Numbered from the stretch's first letter, positions 15,128 through 23,423 are shown. The stretch: 27,441 nt of DNA from Candidatus Zixiibacteriota bacterium (GCA_016213305.1 JACRAV010000246.1:1-27441); one strand, 5' to 3'. Numbers and translations: made by a program. The notes: a model not told the origin generated them from the letters alone.

Positions 15128-15970
15128 AACCGGCACCCGATATGGGACGCAGAATCCACCGGTGAAAAAGAACTCGTCTTCGTGAAAGGTCTGCAGAAAG
15201 ATTAGATTCCAGATGCGGGGGTTGGCGGACGGCGTTTTCAAGGTATCGGTATAGTGCTGGCGATCGAGACGGATCATGCTCTTCTGGATAAATCCGGAAT
15301 CGGTCGCGGCGGTCATCACCAGCGCCGGCTGGCGCAAATTGGAGGCGATGGCGGACGACGTGTTCAGAATCCAGGTGGCGCCTTCGGCACAACTGTCGAG
15401 GGAAATCAAGCGGACCGCACCGACCTGATCGACGCTGTGCGCCACCCCGCCCGGCGGTTTCATGGTGGTGAGAATTCGCTGAACCGACGTTCCATCCCCG
15501 CCGCAATAGCTCCAGAGTGTCCAGCCGACATACGGCTCAAGGTCGCTTCCGAGTTTGATGAACCAACCCTGGCGCACCAGATGGCGGTCGTTGTCGATGT
15601 AGTTGGTATCGGCCAGATAGGTCCGCCAGGTCCGGATGGTGAAGACGTCTTCGATCCGCGCGTACGCCGACCAGTGTTTGCCAATCGGGTCGCCGTAGTC
15701 GGTGAGAAAGGTATCGACCTGGATCATCGTCTTTCGCTCGTGCCGTAGCAGGGAGTCACGCCAGAGGGCCGAAGAAAACGGGAGGGTGTAGGGCATCGGC
15801 AGGATGAGACTGTCCCAGCGAAAGAGGTCCTGAGCGATCCGGGTGGAATCGAGGTAGCGCTGGATTTCATTGGCGTCGATGACGTACGGGACGAACTTCT
15901 CCTTACAGCCGAACAGGGCGGATAGGGCGGTAATCGCAAGCAGAAATATGACGAACGTGATTCTTCTCAT
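15122..15970 (-). CDS. Hypothetical lipoprotein
   Basis: The product is 282 residues from the ATG at 15970. This start is chosen over an in-frame TTG 15 bp upstream because AAAGGA lies 4 nt before it and the protein then starts MRRITFVIFLLAITALSALF followed by GC, a typical lipoprotein signal peptide with lipobox LFGC and acylated Cys22. The mature part is rich in aromatic residues and Asp (for example SAYARIEDVFTIRTWRTYL and GWTLWSYCGGDG) and has no family that I recognise. It follows uvrB by 25 bp and is likely co-transcribed with it, although a DNA-repair role is not implied. It probably sits on the periplasmic face of the inner or outer membrane. The stop codon lies in a decayed REP-like repeat. 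Confidence 0.8.
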   Translation of the reverse strand: MRRITFVIFLLAITALSALFGCKEKFVPYVIDANEIQRYLDSTRIAQDLFRWDSLILPMPYTLPFSSALWRDSLLRHERKTMIQVDTFLTDYGDPIGKHWSAYARIEDVFTIRTWRTYLADTNYIDNDRHLVRQGWFIKLGSDLEPYVGWTLWSYCGGDGTSVQRILTTMKPPGGVAHSVDQVGAVRLISLDSCAEGATWILNTSSAIASNLRQPALVMTAATDSGFIQKSMIRLDRQHYTDTLKTPSANPRIWNLIFLQTFHEDEFFFTGGFCVPYRVPVL

Positions 15971-15995
15971 GGTTTCCTTTACCAACTCATAGACG

Positions 15996-18020
15996 CTACC
16001 GTCGGGCCTTTAGTTTACTTCGTTTCATCTCTTCTTTCAAGCGGGTAATTTCCTCGCGCAGGGCGATGGCCGTTTCGAATTCGAGGTTTTCGGCCGCCCG
16101 CTTCATCGCCTGCAACATAAACGACACCTGATCCTCGCGCGACATCAGATTGAAGTGCTCCGGCTTCTCGAAAGCCGCCACTTCTTCCACCGTCCGGCTG
16201 TCGGCGAAGCGGGTGGAGCGGAGAATCTCATCGCGGGTTTTGAAGATTGTTTCGGGGTTGATGCCATGTTCGGTGTTGTAGGCCAATTGTTTGACGCGGC
16301 GGCGATTGGTCTCCTCGATGGCCTTGCGCATCGAGTCGGTGATCTTGTCGGCGTAGAAGATGACTTCGCCGTTCTTGTTGCGGGCGGCTCGTCCGGCGGT
16401 TTGAATGAGTGAGCGTTCCGACCGGAGAAACCCCTCCTTGTCGGCATCCATGATGGCGACCAGCGAAACTTCGGGGAGGTCAAGCCCTTCGCGCAGGAGG
16501 TTGATTCCGACCAGCACATCAAATTCGTGCAATCGCAGATCGCGAATAATCTCGGTACGCTCGATGGAGTCGATTTCGCTGTGGAGGTACCGGACCCGGA
16601 CACCCACCTTGTTCATATAGTCGGTCAGGTCTTCAGCCATGCGTTTGGTCAGGGTGGTGACCAGCACCCGCTCGCCCTGCGCCGCCCGGACTTTACATTG
16701 TTCGAGAAGATCATCGACCTGCGTTCGGAGCGGACGGACGGTAATCTGCGGGTCAAGCAGGCCGGTCGGCCGGATTACCTGCTCGACAACCACCCCTTCG
16801 GCTTTCTGCAGTTCGTAGTCAGAGGGGGTTGCGGAGACATAGATGACCTGCGGCAAAAGCGTTTCGAATTCGTCGAAATAAAGCGGGCGGTTATCGAGCG
16901 CCGAGGGGAGGCGGAAGCCGTGCTCAACCAGTGTTTCTTTCCGGTTCCGGTCTCCGGCGAACATGCCGCGGACCTGAGGGATGGACTGATGGGATTCGTC
17001 GATGATGACCAGAAAATCCCTGGGGAAGAAGTCGATCAGCGTTTGCGGCCTCTCCCCCGCCTGCCGGCCGGTAAGATAGCGGGAGTAGTTCTCCACGCCG
17101 GTGCAATAGCCGACTTCTTTGAGCATCTCCAGATCGTACTTGGTGCGCGACTCAATCCGCTGGGCCTCCAGGAGCTTGTCGAGTTGGCGGAAGGTTTCGA
17201 GCCGTTCCTTGAGTTCCGATTCGATCTGACCGATGGCGCTTTCGAGAATAGTTTTCGACGTGACAAAGTGTTTGGCGGGGTAGATGGCGACCCGCTTACG
17301 GTCGGTGATGATTTCGCCGGTGAGCGGCTCGATCTCGGTGATCCGCTCGACCATATCGCCGAAGAACTCAAAGCGAAGCGCGGTTTCGTGGTAGGCGGGG
17401 ATGATCTCCAGCGTGTCCCCCCGGACCCGGAAATTCCCCCGGGTGAAACTCACCTCATTACGGTTGTAATGGATGGCGATCAGATTGCGGATCATCTCGT
17501 CGCGGTCCATCGGCGCCCCCACCTCGAAAAACAGCATCTGCCGCTTGTACTCCGAGGGGGAGCCGATGCCGTAGATGCAGGAAACCGAGGCGACAATGAT
17601 GCAGTCGTTTCGCTCCAACAGGGAGGCGGTCGCCCTCAGCCGAAGGCGGTCGATGTCCTCGTTCATCGAAGTGTCTTTTTCGATGTAGGTATCCGTCGTC
17701 GGAAGATACGCTTCGGGCTGGTAGTAATCGTAATAGCTGATAAAGAACTCGACCGCATTGCGCGGGAAGAAGGCCTTCAGTTCGCCGTAAAGCTGGGCGG
17801 CGAGCGTTTTGTTGTGGGAAATGACGAGGGTGGGACGGCCGTATTTGGCGATCACGTTGGCGATGGTAAACGTTTTGCCCGATCCGGTGACGCCCAGCAG
17901 GACCTGATGTTTCCGTCCGGACTCCAGTCCGGAGTAGAGTTCGGCGATGGCCTGCGGCTGGTCGCCACGGGGTTCAAAACCGGCGACAAGCTCGAATGCG
18001 ACCTGGGTTTCTTCTGTCAT
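15996..18020 (-). CDS. uvrB: Excinuclease ABC subunit B
   Basis: UvrB is the damage-verifying helicase-like subunit of nucleotide excision repair. It is loaded by UvrA and recruits UvrC. The 674-residue product (family about 670) starts at ATG 18020, with GGAGAG directly upstream. Motifs visible are Walker A GVTGSGKT (residues 43-50), the damage-probing beta-hairpin region YYDYYQPEAYLPTTDTYIEKD (about 94-114, split here as YYDYYQPEAYLP and TTDTYIEKD), the Walker B-type IIDESH near residue 340, RGMFAGDRNRK, the helicase VI-type QTAGRAARN, and a C-terminal UVR coiled-coil motif (FMLQAMKRAAENLEFETA onward) that binds UvrC. No key residue is missing. It is the first gene of a two-gene minus-strand unit with the lipoprotein gene. 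Confidence 0.97.
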   Translation of the reverse strand: MTEETQVAFELVAGFEPRGDQPQAIAELYSGLESGRKHQVLLGVTGSGKTFTIANVIAKYGRPTLVISHNKTLAAQLYGELKAFFPRNAVEFFISYYDYYQPEAYLPTTDTYIEKDTSMNEDIDRLRLRATASLLERNDCIIVASVSCIYGIGSPSEYKRQMLFFEVGAPMDRDEMIRNLIAIHYNRNEVSFTRGNFRVRGDTLEIIPAYHETALRFEFFGDMVERITEIEPLTGEIITDRKRVAIYPAKHFVTSKTILESAIGQIESELKERLETFRQLDKLLEAQRIESRTKYDLEMLKEVGYCTGVENYSRYLTGRQAGERPQTLIDFFPRDFLVIIDESHQSIPQVRGMFAGDRNRKETLVEHGFRLPSALDNRPLYFDEFETLLPQVIYVSATPSDYELQKAEGVVVEQVIRPTGLLDPQITVRPLRTQVDDLLEQCKVRAAQGERVLVTTLTKRMAEDLTDYMNKVGVRVRYLHSEIDSIERTEIIRDLRLHEFDVLVGINLLREGLDLPEVSLVAIMDADKEGFLRSERSLIQTAGRAARNKNGEVIFYADKITDSMRKAIEETNRRRVKQLAYNTEHGINPETIFKTRDEILRSTRFADSRTVEEVAAFEKPEHFNLMSREDQVSFMLQAMKRAAENLEFETAIALREEITRLKEEMKRSKLKARR

Positions 18021-18054
18021 TTCTCTCCAAAAGGTCAATTGTTCTCCCAAAGCG

Positions 18055-18082
18055 AATATACCGCATCCGCCGGGAACGGCAA
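18055..18082 (-). promoter_or_regulatory. Probable uvrB promoter
   Basis: On the minus strand TTGCCG (18082-18077) is followed after 16 bp by TATATT (18060-18055), about 35 nt before the uvrB ATG. The same -10 hexamer and spacer length occur in the giant-gene promoter. No clear SOS-type dyad is seen here. Confidence 0.5.
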
Positions 18083-18284
18083 TCACCTTCGTAACGCGGC
18101 CTACAGGTCCGGATTCAACAATGGAACTTATATGCAGTCCAAGGGTTTAACCCGTGAAATGTCCCATGGGCCGAAGGGCCTTTGATGCAGTATGACCTTG
18201 ACTTGGCGGCACAAACATGTACCTTGGATGGTTTGGTCAGACCAGGAAAGCAAGTATCGACGAACATAGATCGAAGGAGATGAG

Positions 18285-18605
18285 ATGCACGCAATTGTCC
18301 AGATAGGCAGTGGCCAGTTCACCGCGGAAGAAGGGAATACCATCCGGGTGAACAGTCAGGAAGGGAAACCGGGCGGCAAGGTGACCATCGAGAAGGTTCT
18401 GCTGGTCAACACCGGTTCGGCGGCGATGATCGGCACCCCGTATGTCGCGGGCGCCAAAGTTGAGGCGGAAGTGGTGTCGCATGGGCTGGGCGAAAAGGTC
18501 CGGTCGTTCCGTTACAAACGGCGCACCAAGGCGCGGAAGACATTGGGACATCGCCAGCCGTACACCGATCTGAAAATCACCAAAATCGTGGCTCCCAAAA
18601 ACTGA
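18285..18605 (+). CDS. rplU: 50S ribosomal protein L21
   Basis: L21 binds 23S rRNA in the large subunit. The 106-residue product has normal length and the diagnostic C-terminal block YKRRTKARKTLGHRQPYTDL followed by KITKI. GTPYVAGAKVEAEVV is also typical. The N-terminus reads MHAIVQIGSGQFTAEEG, where the family usually has a GGKQY-type motif; the Lys and second Gly are replaced here. The ATG has AGGAG 7 nt upstream. In most bacteria rplU is followed by rpmA (L27) and often obgE. Here the next gene, 20 bp on, is bamA, and no L27 gene is present in the neighbourhood. Promoter elements in the 264-bp gap upstream are unclear (a TTGACT at 18198-18203 lacks a good -10). Confidence 0.93.
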   Translation: MHAIVQIGSGQFTAEEGNTIRVNSQEGKPGGKVTIEKVLLVNTGSAAMIGTPYVAGAKVEAEVVSHGLGEKVRSFRYKRRTKARKTLGHRQPYTDLKITKIVAPKN

Positions 18606-18625
18606 AAACGGACCAGTTCACCGGC

Positions 18626-21100
18626 ATGACACGCAGAGCACGGATCGCTCTTGTTCTCGGCCTGTTCCTGTTGATTGGAGGCGGGGTCAGATCGCAGGGA
18701 GCATTCCGGGTCGTGGATATTGAGGTGATCGGCAACCGTGTCGCGACCACCTCGCTCATCACCGGCGTGGCGGCGTTCGACAAGGGAGCGATCCTGAACA
18801 GTCAGATGGTCCAGCAGACGATCAGGCGTCTGTATGGTCTGGGGATGTTTTCCGATGTGCGCATCGACCACGAGCCGGTAACCGGCGGAGTACGGGTGGT
18901 GATCGTCGTCAAGGAAGTGCCCAAGCTCAGCGCGCTCGACTTTTCAGGTAACAAGAAGATCAGTTCCAAAGAACTGAAGGACAAACTCGGGCTGGGCGTG
19001 GGGGGATTTATTTCGCCCTATCTGGTGCACGACAAGCAGGAGCTAATTCGGAAAGAATACGCCGGCAAAGGGTATTTCCGCGCCACCGTCACTTCGGACC
19101 TGAACTACAACGCCGATTCGACCGAGGCCGCTCTCAGTTACCGTATCAACGAGCGGGAGAAGGTCAAGGTTGACAGCGTCCTGGTAACAGGGAATCTGCG
19201 CGTCCCGGCCAAACAGGTCGTCTCCCCCATGCGCAACCGCAAGCGGGGCTTTCTGAAAAGCTCGGACTTTGCGCAGGACAAATACGAAGAGGACCTTGAG
19301 AAGGTCGCCGAAGAATACCACAAGAAGGGGTATATCGACGCCTACGTGGTGTCCGACTCCAATACCATCGACTCCATCCGCAACCGGATGAACATTTATC
19401 TGACCGTGTACGAAGGCCCCCGGTATTATTTCGGCGAAGTGTCGTTCAAGGGGGACTCGATCATGAAGGACAGTCTCCTTCGATCGCAGATCAAGTTCAA
19501 GAAGGGCACGGTTTTCAATTCGGCGGTGTACGACGAATCGATTTACAATTTATATACCGCCTATCAGGATATCGGCCATCTCCATGTGCGGATCGATGAC
19601 ACGAAAGCCACCCGGAGCGATTCGATTCTCGATATCAGTTACAACATCAGCGAAGGCCTGCCGTCGAAGATTAATCTGGTCAATATCGTGGGGAACACCA
19701 AGACCAAGGACCGGGTGATCCGCCGCGAAATGGCCTCGCGGCCGGGACAGGTGTTCAACCGGTCACTCTTGATGCGGTCGTACCGCGATATCATGGCCCT
19801 CAACTATTTCGCCAAGATCGAGCCGATGCCGATTGATCTGCCGAACGGCGATGTCGATCTGGAAATCAAAGTCGAAGAAAAACCAACCGGCCAGCTCAAC
19901 GCCGGCGCCGGGTACAACAGTCAGGACAAACTGGTGGGGAATGTCGGGGTTGGGATACCCAATCTTGGCGGGAACGGCCAGGCGTTGTCGTTCAATGTCG
20001 ATTTCGGTTCCCGCCGCAATTCGCTTTCGCTGTCGTTCACCGAACCCTGGCTGGCGGGGCGACCGACCCTGCTGGGGGTCGATGTCTTCGGCGTCAATCG
20101 GCGGTACTTCAACGACTACACCGAAGAACGGCTGGGCGGTTCGGTCCGGCTGGGTCGCCGCCTGAAGTGGCCCGACAATTATTTCAGGGCGTCGATCAAC
20201 ACGCGCATCGAAAAATCGCGGTTCCACGATTTTGATACGTCGTTTGTATCAAGAAACTCGTATCGACAGATTCATGTCTGGCACGATGTGGATACGTCCA
20301 AAACTCCCGACTCGCTGATAACCCGCGGTCACACCGACATCCTCGATCCTCTTCCCGGGTCGCTCCTTGATCTGGGGGACAAATGGCGGACATCGTCGTC
20401 GCTCGGACTGACCATCACTCGCGACTCCCGAAACCTTCCCGAGTTTGCCAGCAGGGGGTCGTATCTTGCCTACACGCTTGAGCAGATGGGAGGATTTCTG
20501 GGTGGCTACTGGAATTCCACCAAGCATGTCATTAATGGAACCAAATTCATACCGCTGGTGGGCAAACTATCGCTTTCGGCGGAGGTGCAGTACGGGGTGA
20601 TTACGTCGTCCAAAGACGACCAGCACATATCGCCTTCCGACCGGTTCTTGGTCGGTGGGACGAATTACGACGGTATGGTGCGCGGGTACGACGACGGTTC
20701 GCTGTCGCCCGATACCACCGTCAATGCTCAGGACACCGTCTATATTTACAATGATACGTCGATCAGTCAGCCGCCGGTCAGCTCCGTGGACACTGTCAGA
20801 AGCGCCAGCAGCGCCCCGGCGACGGTGCGCGGGAAGTTCATGTTCACTTCCAACTTTGAGCTGAAATACCCGCTGGTGGAGCGGCAGATCTATGCGGTGA
20901 TGTTCTTTGATGCCGGCAATTCCTGGCTGAGAAGAAAAGAGGTTTTCAATAAACTCTACCGGGGGTGGGGATTCGGATTTCGGATCGCGGTGCCGGGCAT
21001 AGGAACGCTGGGGCTGGATATGGCCAAACCGCTGGACGACCGGGAGAGGCAGAGTCGGGGCTGGCATACTCATTTCCGGGCTGGAACAGTATTCAAGTAG
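18626..21100 (+). CDS. bamA: Outer-membrane protein assembly factor BamA (Omp85)
   Basis: BamA is the core of the BAM complex that folds beta-barrel proteins into the outer membrane. The 824-residue product has a signal peptide (MTRRARIALVLGLFLLIGGG, cleaved around residues 23-26), about five POTRA domains (about 27-420, with repeated beta-alpha-alpha-beta-beta phrases such as GNKKISSKELKDKLGL and GNTKTKDRVIRREM), and a C-terminal 16-strand barrel region from about 430. The conserved L6 motif appears as VRGY (about residue 686), directly after RFLVGGTNYDGM. A Ser/Thr/Asp-rich stretch of about 40 residues follows this motif and is longer than usual. The chain ends in TVFK, with Phe second to last instead of last. 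It lies between rplU and an OmpH-like chaperone gene, the classic bamA-skp-lpxD order. Confidence 0.95.
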   Translation: MTRRARIALVLGLFLLIGGGVRSQGAFRVVDIEVIGNRVATTSLITGVAAFDKGAILNSQMVQQTIRRLYGLGMFSDVRIDHEPVTGGVRVVIVVKEVPKLSALDFSGNKKISSKELKDKLGLGVGGFISPYLVHDKQELIRKEYAGKGYFRATVTSDLNYNADSTEAALSYRINEREKVKVDSVLVTGNLRVPAKQVVSPMRNRKRGFLKSSDFAQDKYEEDLEKVAEEYHKKGYIDAYVVSDSNTIDSIRNRMNIYLTVYEGPRYYFGEVSFKGDSIMKDSLLRSQIKFKKGTVFNSAVYDESIYNLYTAYQDIGHLHVRIDDTKATRSDSILDISYNISEGLPSKINLVNIVGNTKTKDRVIRREMASRPGQVFNRSLLMRSYRDIMALNYFAKIEPMPIDLPNGDVDLEIKVEEKPTGQLNAGAGYNSQDKLVGNVGVGIPNLGGNGQALSFNVDFGSRRNSLSLSFTEPWLAGRPTLLGVDVFGVNRRYFNDYTEERLGGSVRLGRRLKWPDNYFRASINTRIEKSRFHDFDTSFVSRNSYRQIHVWHDVDTSKTPDSLITRGHTDILDPLPGSLLDLGDKWRTSSSLGLTITRDSRNLPEFASRGSYLAYTLEQMGGFLGGYWNSTKHVINGTKFIPLVGKLSLSAEVQYGVITSSKDDQHISPSDRFLVGGTNYDGMVRGYDDGSLSPDTTVNAQDTVYIYNDTSISQPPVSSVDTVRSASSAPATVRGKFMFTSNFELKYPLVERQIYAVMFFDAGNSWLRRKEVFNKLYRGWGFGFRIAVPGIGTLGLDMAKPLDDRERQSRGWHTHFRAGTVFK

Positions 21101-21127
21101 CAATCATAAGCAAGGGAGATACGAACC

Positions 21128-21661
21128 ATGATCAGTGTCAAGAATGTTATCCGGCTGGCCGCGGTGGCGGCGGTCGTGATGATCGCCTCGTCGGCCGGCG
21201 CCCAGGCGGTCAAGGTGGGATACCTCAACGATGAGGTTATCAAAACCAAGTACCCGCCCTTTGGCCGAGCGCAGGAACAGTTTGAAATCGAGCGTAAGGC
21301 GTGGGAGAAAGAAGCCCAGGAGAAGCAGGACGAGCTTCAAACCATGCTCGAAGAGTACAACAACCAGAAGATCGTGCTGTCCGACGAGAAGAAGAAGGAG
21401 CGCGAGGCCCTTCTCCGCACCAAGAAAGACGCTCTGGATGCCTTCACCCGCCAGGTCTATGGTCCGGGGGGCACGGCCGAGCGGAAACAGGCCGATCTGC
21501 TCCAGCCGATACTGGACAAGATCAATCAGGCCATTCAGACCGTGGCCGAAGAGGAAAACTACGATGTTATATTTACTCTCAACTCCGGCCTTGGGTATAT
21601 TAGACCCACACTCGAAGTAACCGACAAAGTGCTGGCCAAGCTTGAGAAGCTCGAAAAATAA
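21128..21661 (+). CDS. skp: OmpH/Skp-family periplasmic chaperone
   Basis: This 177-residue protein resembles Skp/OmpH, the trimeric periplasmic chaperone that holds unfolded outer-membrane proteins on their way to BAM. It has a signal peptide with cleavage after SAGA (residue 25), then the family's short beta segment VKVGYLNDEVIKTKYPPFGR, and a long charged coiled coil (about residues 50-110, rich in Lys, Glu and Gln, e.g. EIERKAWEKEAQEKQDELQ), and a closing beta segment YDVIFTLNSGLGYI. An AGGGAGA ribosome-binding sequence precedes the ATG. The gene lies 27 bp after bamA and 7 bp before lpxD, the widespread conserved order, which supports the call. Sequence identity within this family is low, so the identification rests on layout and context. 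Confidence 0.9.
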   Translation: MISVKNVIRLAAVAAVVMIASSAGAQAVKVGYLNDEVIKTKYPPFGRAQEQFEIERKAWEKEAQEKQDELQTMLEEYNNQKIVLSDEKKKEREALLRTKKDALDAFTRQVYGPGGTAERKQADLLQPILDKINQAIQTVAEEENYDVIFTLNSGLGYIRPTLEVTDKVLAKLEKLEK

Positions 21662-21668
21662 AATCACC

Positions 21669-22697
21669 ATGACGCTGGCGGAGATCGCCCGTCAGGTCGG
21701 CGCCACGCCGCAAGGAAATGCCCAGACCGAGATTTCCGATGTGGCCCCGATCGAGCGGGCGGTCTTCGGCCAGATCAGCTTTGTCGCCAACGCTAAGTAC
21801 AATCGCCACGTTGAAACCACCTCGGCGTCGGCGCTGGTCCTTCTGCCCGATGTCCCCTGCTCCCGGATTCCGACTCTTCGCCATCTCAATCCCTACCTGA
21901 CGTTCGCCAAAATTATCGATCTATTCTATCCCGAAGAACGGCGGGTTCCGGCGGGAGTACATCCTTCGGCGATTGTTGATTCCGGAGCGACAGTTGATCC
22001 CTCAGCCGGCATCGGGCCGATGGTCCATATAGGGACAGGGAGCAGGATCGGTCGTGACAGCCAGATCATGGCCTCAGCGTTTGTTGGTGGTGATGTTCGA
22101 ATCGGCGAGCGGTGCCTGATTTATCCAGGTGTGCGGATACTCGACGACACGATCATCGGGAATGACGTCATCATCCATCCCGGTGTGGTGATCGGCTCGG
22201 ACGGGTTCGGGTTTGCGCGGACCGACCGCGGGATGCACAAGATCAAGCAGGTGGGCTGGGCCGAAATACAGGACAATGTTGAAATCGGCGCCAACACCAC
22301 GATCGATCGGGGCGCTCTTGGCCCGACGGTGATTGGAGCGGGGACCAAGATCGACAATCTGGTGCAGATCGCGCACAATGTCGAGATGGGTAAGAACTGC
22401 ATTATCGTGTCGCAGGTGGGGATATCCGGCTCAACCAAACTGGGCGACGGCGTTGTTCTTGCCGGTCAAGTGGGGCTGGTGGGGCATATCGAGCTGGGGA
22501 GCGGCGTTCAGGTGGGCGCGCAATCGGGAGTGAGCAGATCAATCCCGAGCGGAGAGTCATGGTTTGGCTACCCCGCCCGGGAGATTCATCAGTCGAGACG
22601 CATTGTCGCGGTCCAGGACCGGCTTCCCGATCTGTGGAAGCGGCTGTTGCGGCTGGAGAAGAAAGTCGGAGTTACATCCGACGAATCAGGTGAGTAG
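21669..22697 (+). CDS. lpxD: UDP-3-O-acylglucosamine N-acyltransferase
   Basis: LpxD adds the second (N-linked) hydroxyacyl chain from acyl-ACP in lipid A biosynthesis. The product is 342 residues from ATG 21669, which gives the normal N-terminus MTLAEIARQVGATPQG; an in-frame TTG at 21642 inside the previous gene is rejected. The N-terminal uridine-binding domain (DVAPIERAVFGQISFVANAKY) is followed by a left-handed beta-helix of hexapeptide repeats (about 100-300), e.g. GVRILDDTIIGNDVIIHPGV and IGSDGFGF. The catalytic histidine is His236 in VQIAHNVEMG. Its presence, with BamA, shows an LPS-type outer membrane. The 3' end overlaps the converging membrane-protein gene by 12 bp. Confidence 0.96.
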   Translation: MTLAEIARQVGATPQGNAQTEISDVAPIERAVFGQISFVANAKYNRHVETTSASALVLLPDVPCSRIPTLRHLNPYLTFAKIIDLFYPEERRVPAGVHPSAIVDSGATVDPSAGIGPMVHIGTGSRIGRDSQIMASAFVGGDVRIGERCLIYPGVRILDDTIIGNDVIIHPGVVIGSDGFGFARTDRGMHKIKQVGWAEIQDNVEIGANTTIDRGALGPTVIGAGTKIDNLVQIAHNVEMGKNCIIVSQVGISGSTKLGDGVVLAGQVGLVGHIELGSGVQVGAQSGVSRSIPSGESWFGYPAREIHQSRRIVAVQDRLPDLWKRLLRLEKKVGVTSDESGE

Positions 22698-23264
22698 GCG
22701 GTCTTCGATTTCCGCCATCTTGTCCCAGTTACGTTCCATTTCGCCGACCGATCTCAGGGCCTCGTCCGGACGCCCTTCTTCCAGAGCCAGCCGGATTCTG
22801 CAGAGCACGCCCCACTGGCGGCGATTGATCACTTTTATCTGAGACACCTGACTGCCGACGGACTGAGTGGCTACGTTGAGTTCGGCCACGATTTCACGAA
22901 GCTGGTGATCGCCGCCAATCCGGAGTTTGCCGGAGAGGTCTCCCTCGCTTAACTGTTGGAGACGGACGATCAGCTCGCGCCCCGGCTGGATACTGCGGGA
23001 CATCGGAAGAATGGTGATGATCGCGATCGTGGTTATGGCCGCAATGATGGCTGAGATCATGTACGGTATCAAAGTCAGGAGCGCGACCTGAAGCCGTCCG
23101 GTCAAAACTTCGAGCGCGCTGTTGGCGACCGATTCGTTGAAGCAATAGATGATGGCCGCCGAGGCCGAAACGGCCGCGAGCATCAGAAACAGGACCGTCC
23201 CATAGAGACGCAATTTCTGTCGCTGGGTGAAATATCCACGCACCGCGTCGGTAATTGCTGACAT
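22686..23264 (-). CDS. Two-TM membrane protein with HAMP-like domain, no output domain
   Basis: The product is 192 residues from ATG 23264, chosen because AAGGAGT (23280-23274) lies 9 nt upstream; a longer upstream open frame lacks a start signal and runs back into ssb. Two hydrophobic segments (about residues 21-41 and 60-86) flank a short extracytoplasmic loop of about 18 residues. After TM2 comes PMSRSIQPGRELIVRL and QQLSEGDLSGKLRI, the Pro, GDLS and amphipathic-helix layout of a HAMP domain (about 87-145). The C-terminal 45 residues are helical and charged (IRLALEEGRPDEALRSVGEM). No kinase, cyclase or methyl-accepting domain is present. It could be a sensor stub or a partner for a separate signalling protein. 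It converges on and overlaps lpxD by 12 bp. Confidence 0.8.
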   Translation of the reverse strand: MSAITDAVRGYFTQRQKLRLYGTVLFLMLAAVSASAAIIYCFNESVANSALEVLTGRLQVALLTLIPYMISAIIAAITTIAIITILPMSRSIQPGRELIVRLQQLSEGDLSGKLRIGGDHQLREIVAELNVATQSVGSQVSQIKVINRRQWGVLCRIRLALEEGRPDEALRSVGEMERNWDKMAEIEDRLLT

Positions 23265-23300
23265 ATCGTATGCACTCCTTCCAGAAGATTTTGACATGCC

Positions 23301-23322
23301 GACGGGGCATTCCAGCCCCGTC
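23301..23322 (-). promoter_or_regulatory. Hairpin upstream of the HAMP-like gene
   Basis: GACGGGGC (23301-23308) and GCCCCGTC (23315-23322) form a perfect 8-bp GC-rich stem with a 6-nt loop, 37-58 nt before the start codon. No T-run follows on either strand, so it is not a plain terminator. Its 3' arm can instead pair with the ssb terminator arm (see findings). A possible -10 (GATAAT, 23370-23365) for this gene lies upstream of the hairpin, with no good -35. Confidence 0.45.
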
Positions 23323-23401
23323 CTGTCTATGTCTTCGACCGGCGCAGAGTGTAAACTGAGACGAATTATCGAGCATTCCGGGTCAGAAAACAGACAAACG
23401 T

Positions 23402-23423
23402 AAAGCCCCGTCGGCGGGGCTTT
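23402..23423 (-). terminator. ssb terminator
   Basis: AAAGCCCCG (23402-23410), loop TCGG, CGGGGCTTT (23415-23423) form a perfect 9-bp stem 25 nt beyond the ssb stop. T-runs are short on both sides (TTT then ACGTTT on the minus strand), so termination may be partial, and the element may work in both directions. Confidence 0.7.

Noticed and set aside
18021..18086. Extended uvrB start (GTG at 18086)
   Set aside because: The extension would translate through the predicted promoter, and MTEETQ with GGAGAG upstream is the normal UvrB start.
18121..18180. Small palindromes upstream of rplU (GGGTTTAACCC and GGGCCGAAGGGCC)
   Set aside because: Stems are only 4-5 bp, with no T-run or repeated copies in the window; too weak to call a terminator or operator.
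16527..18185. Plus-strand open frame of 552 codons opposite uvrB
   Set aside because: It lies antisense to a fully convincing UvrB; no domain is seen and it runs through the uvrB promoter.
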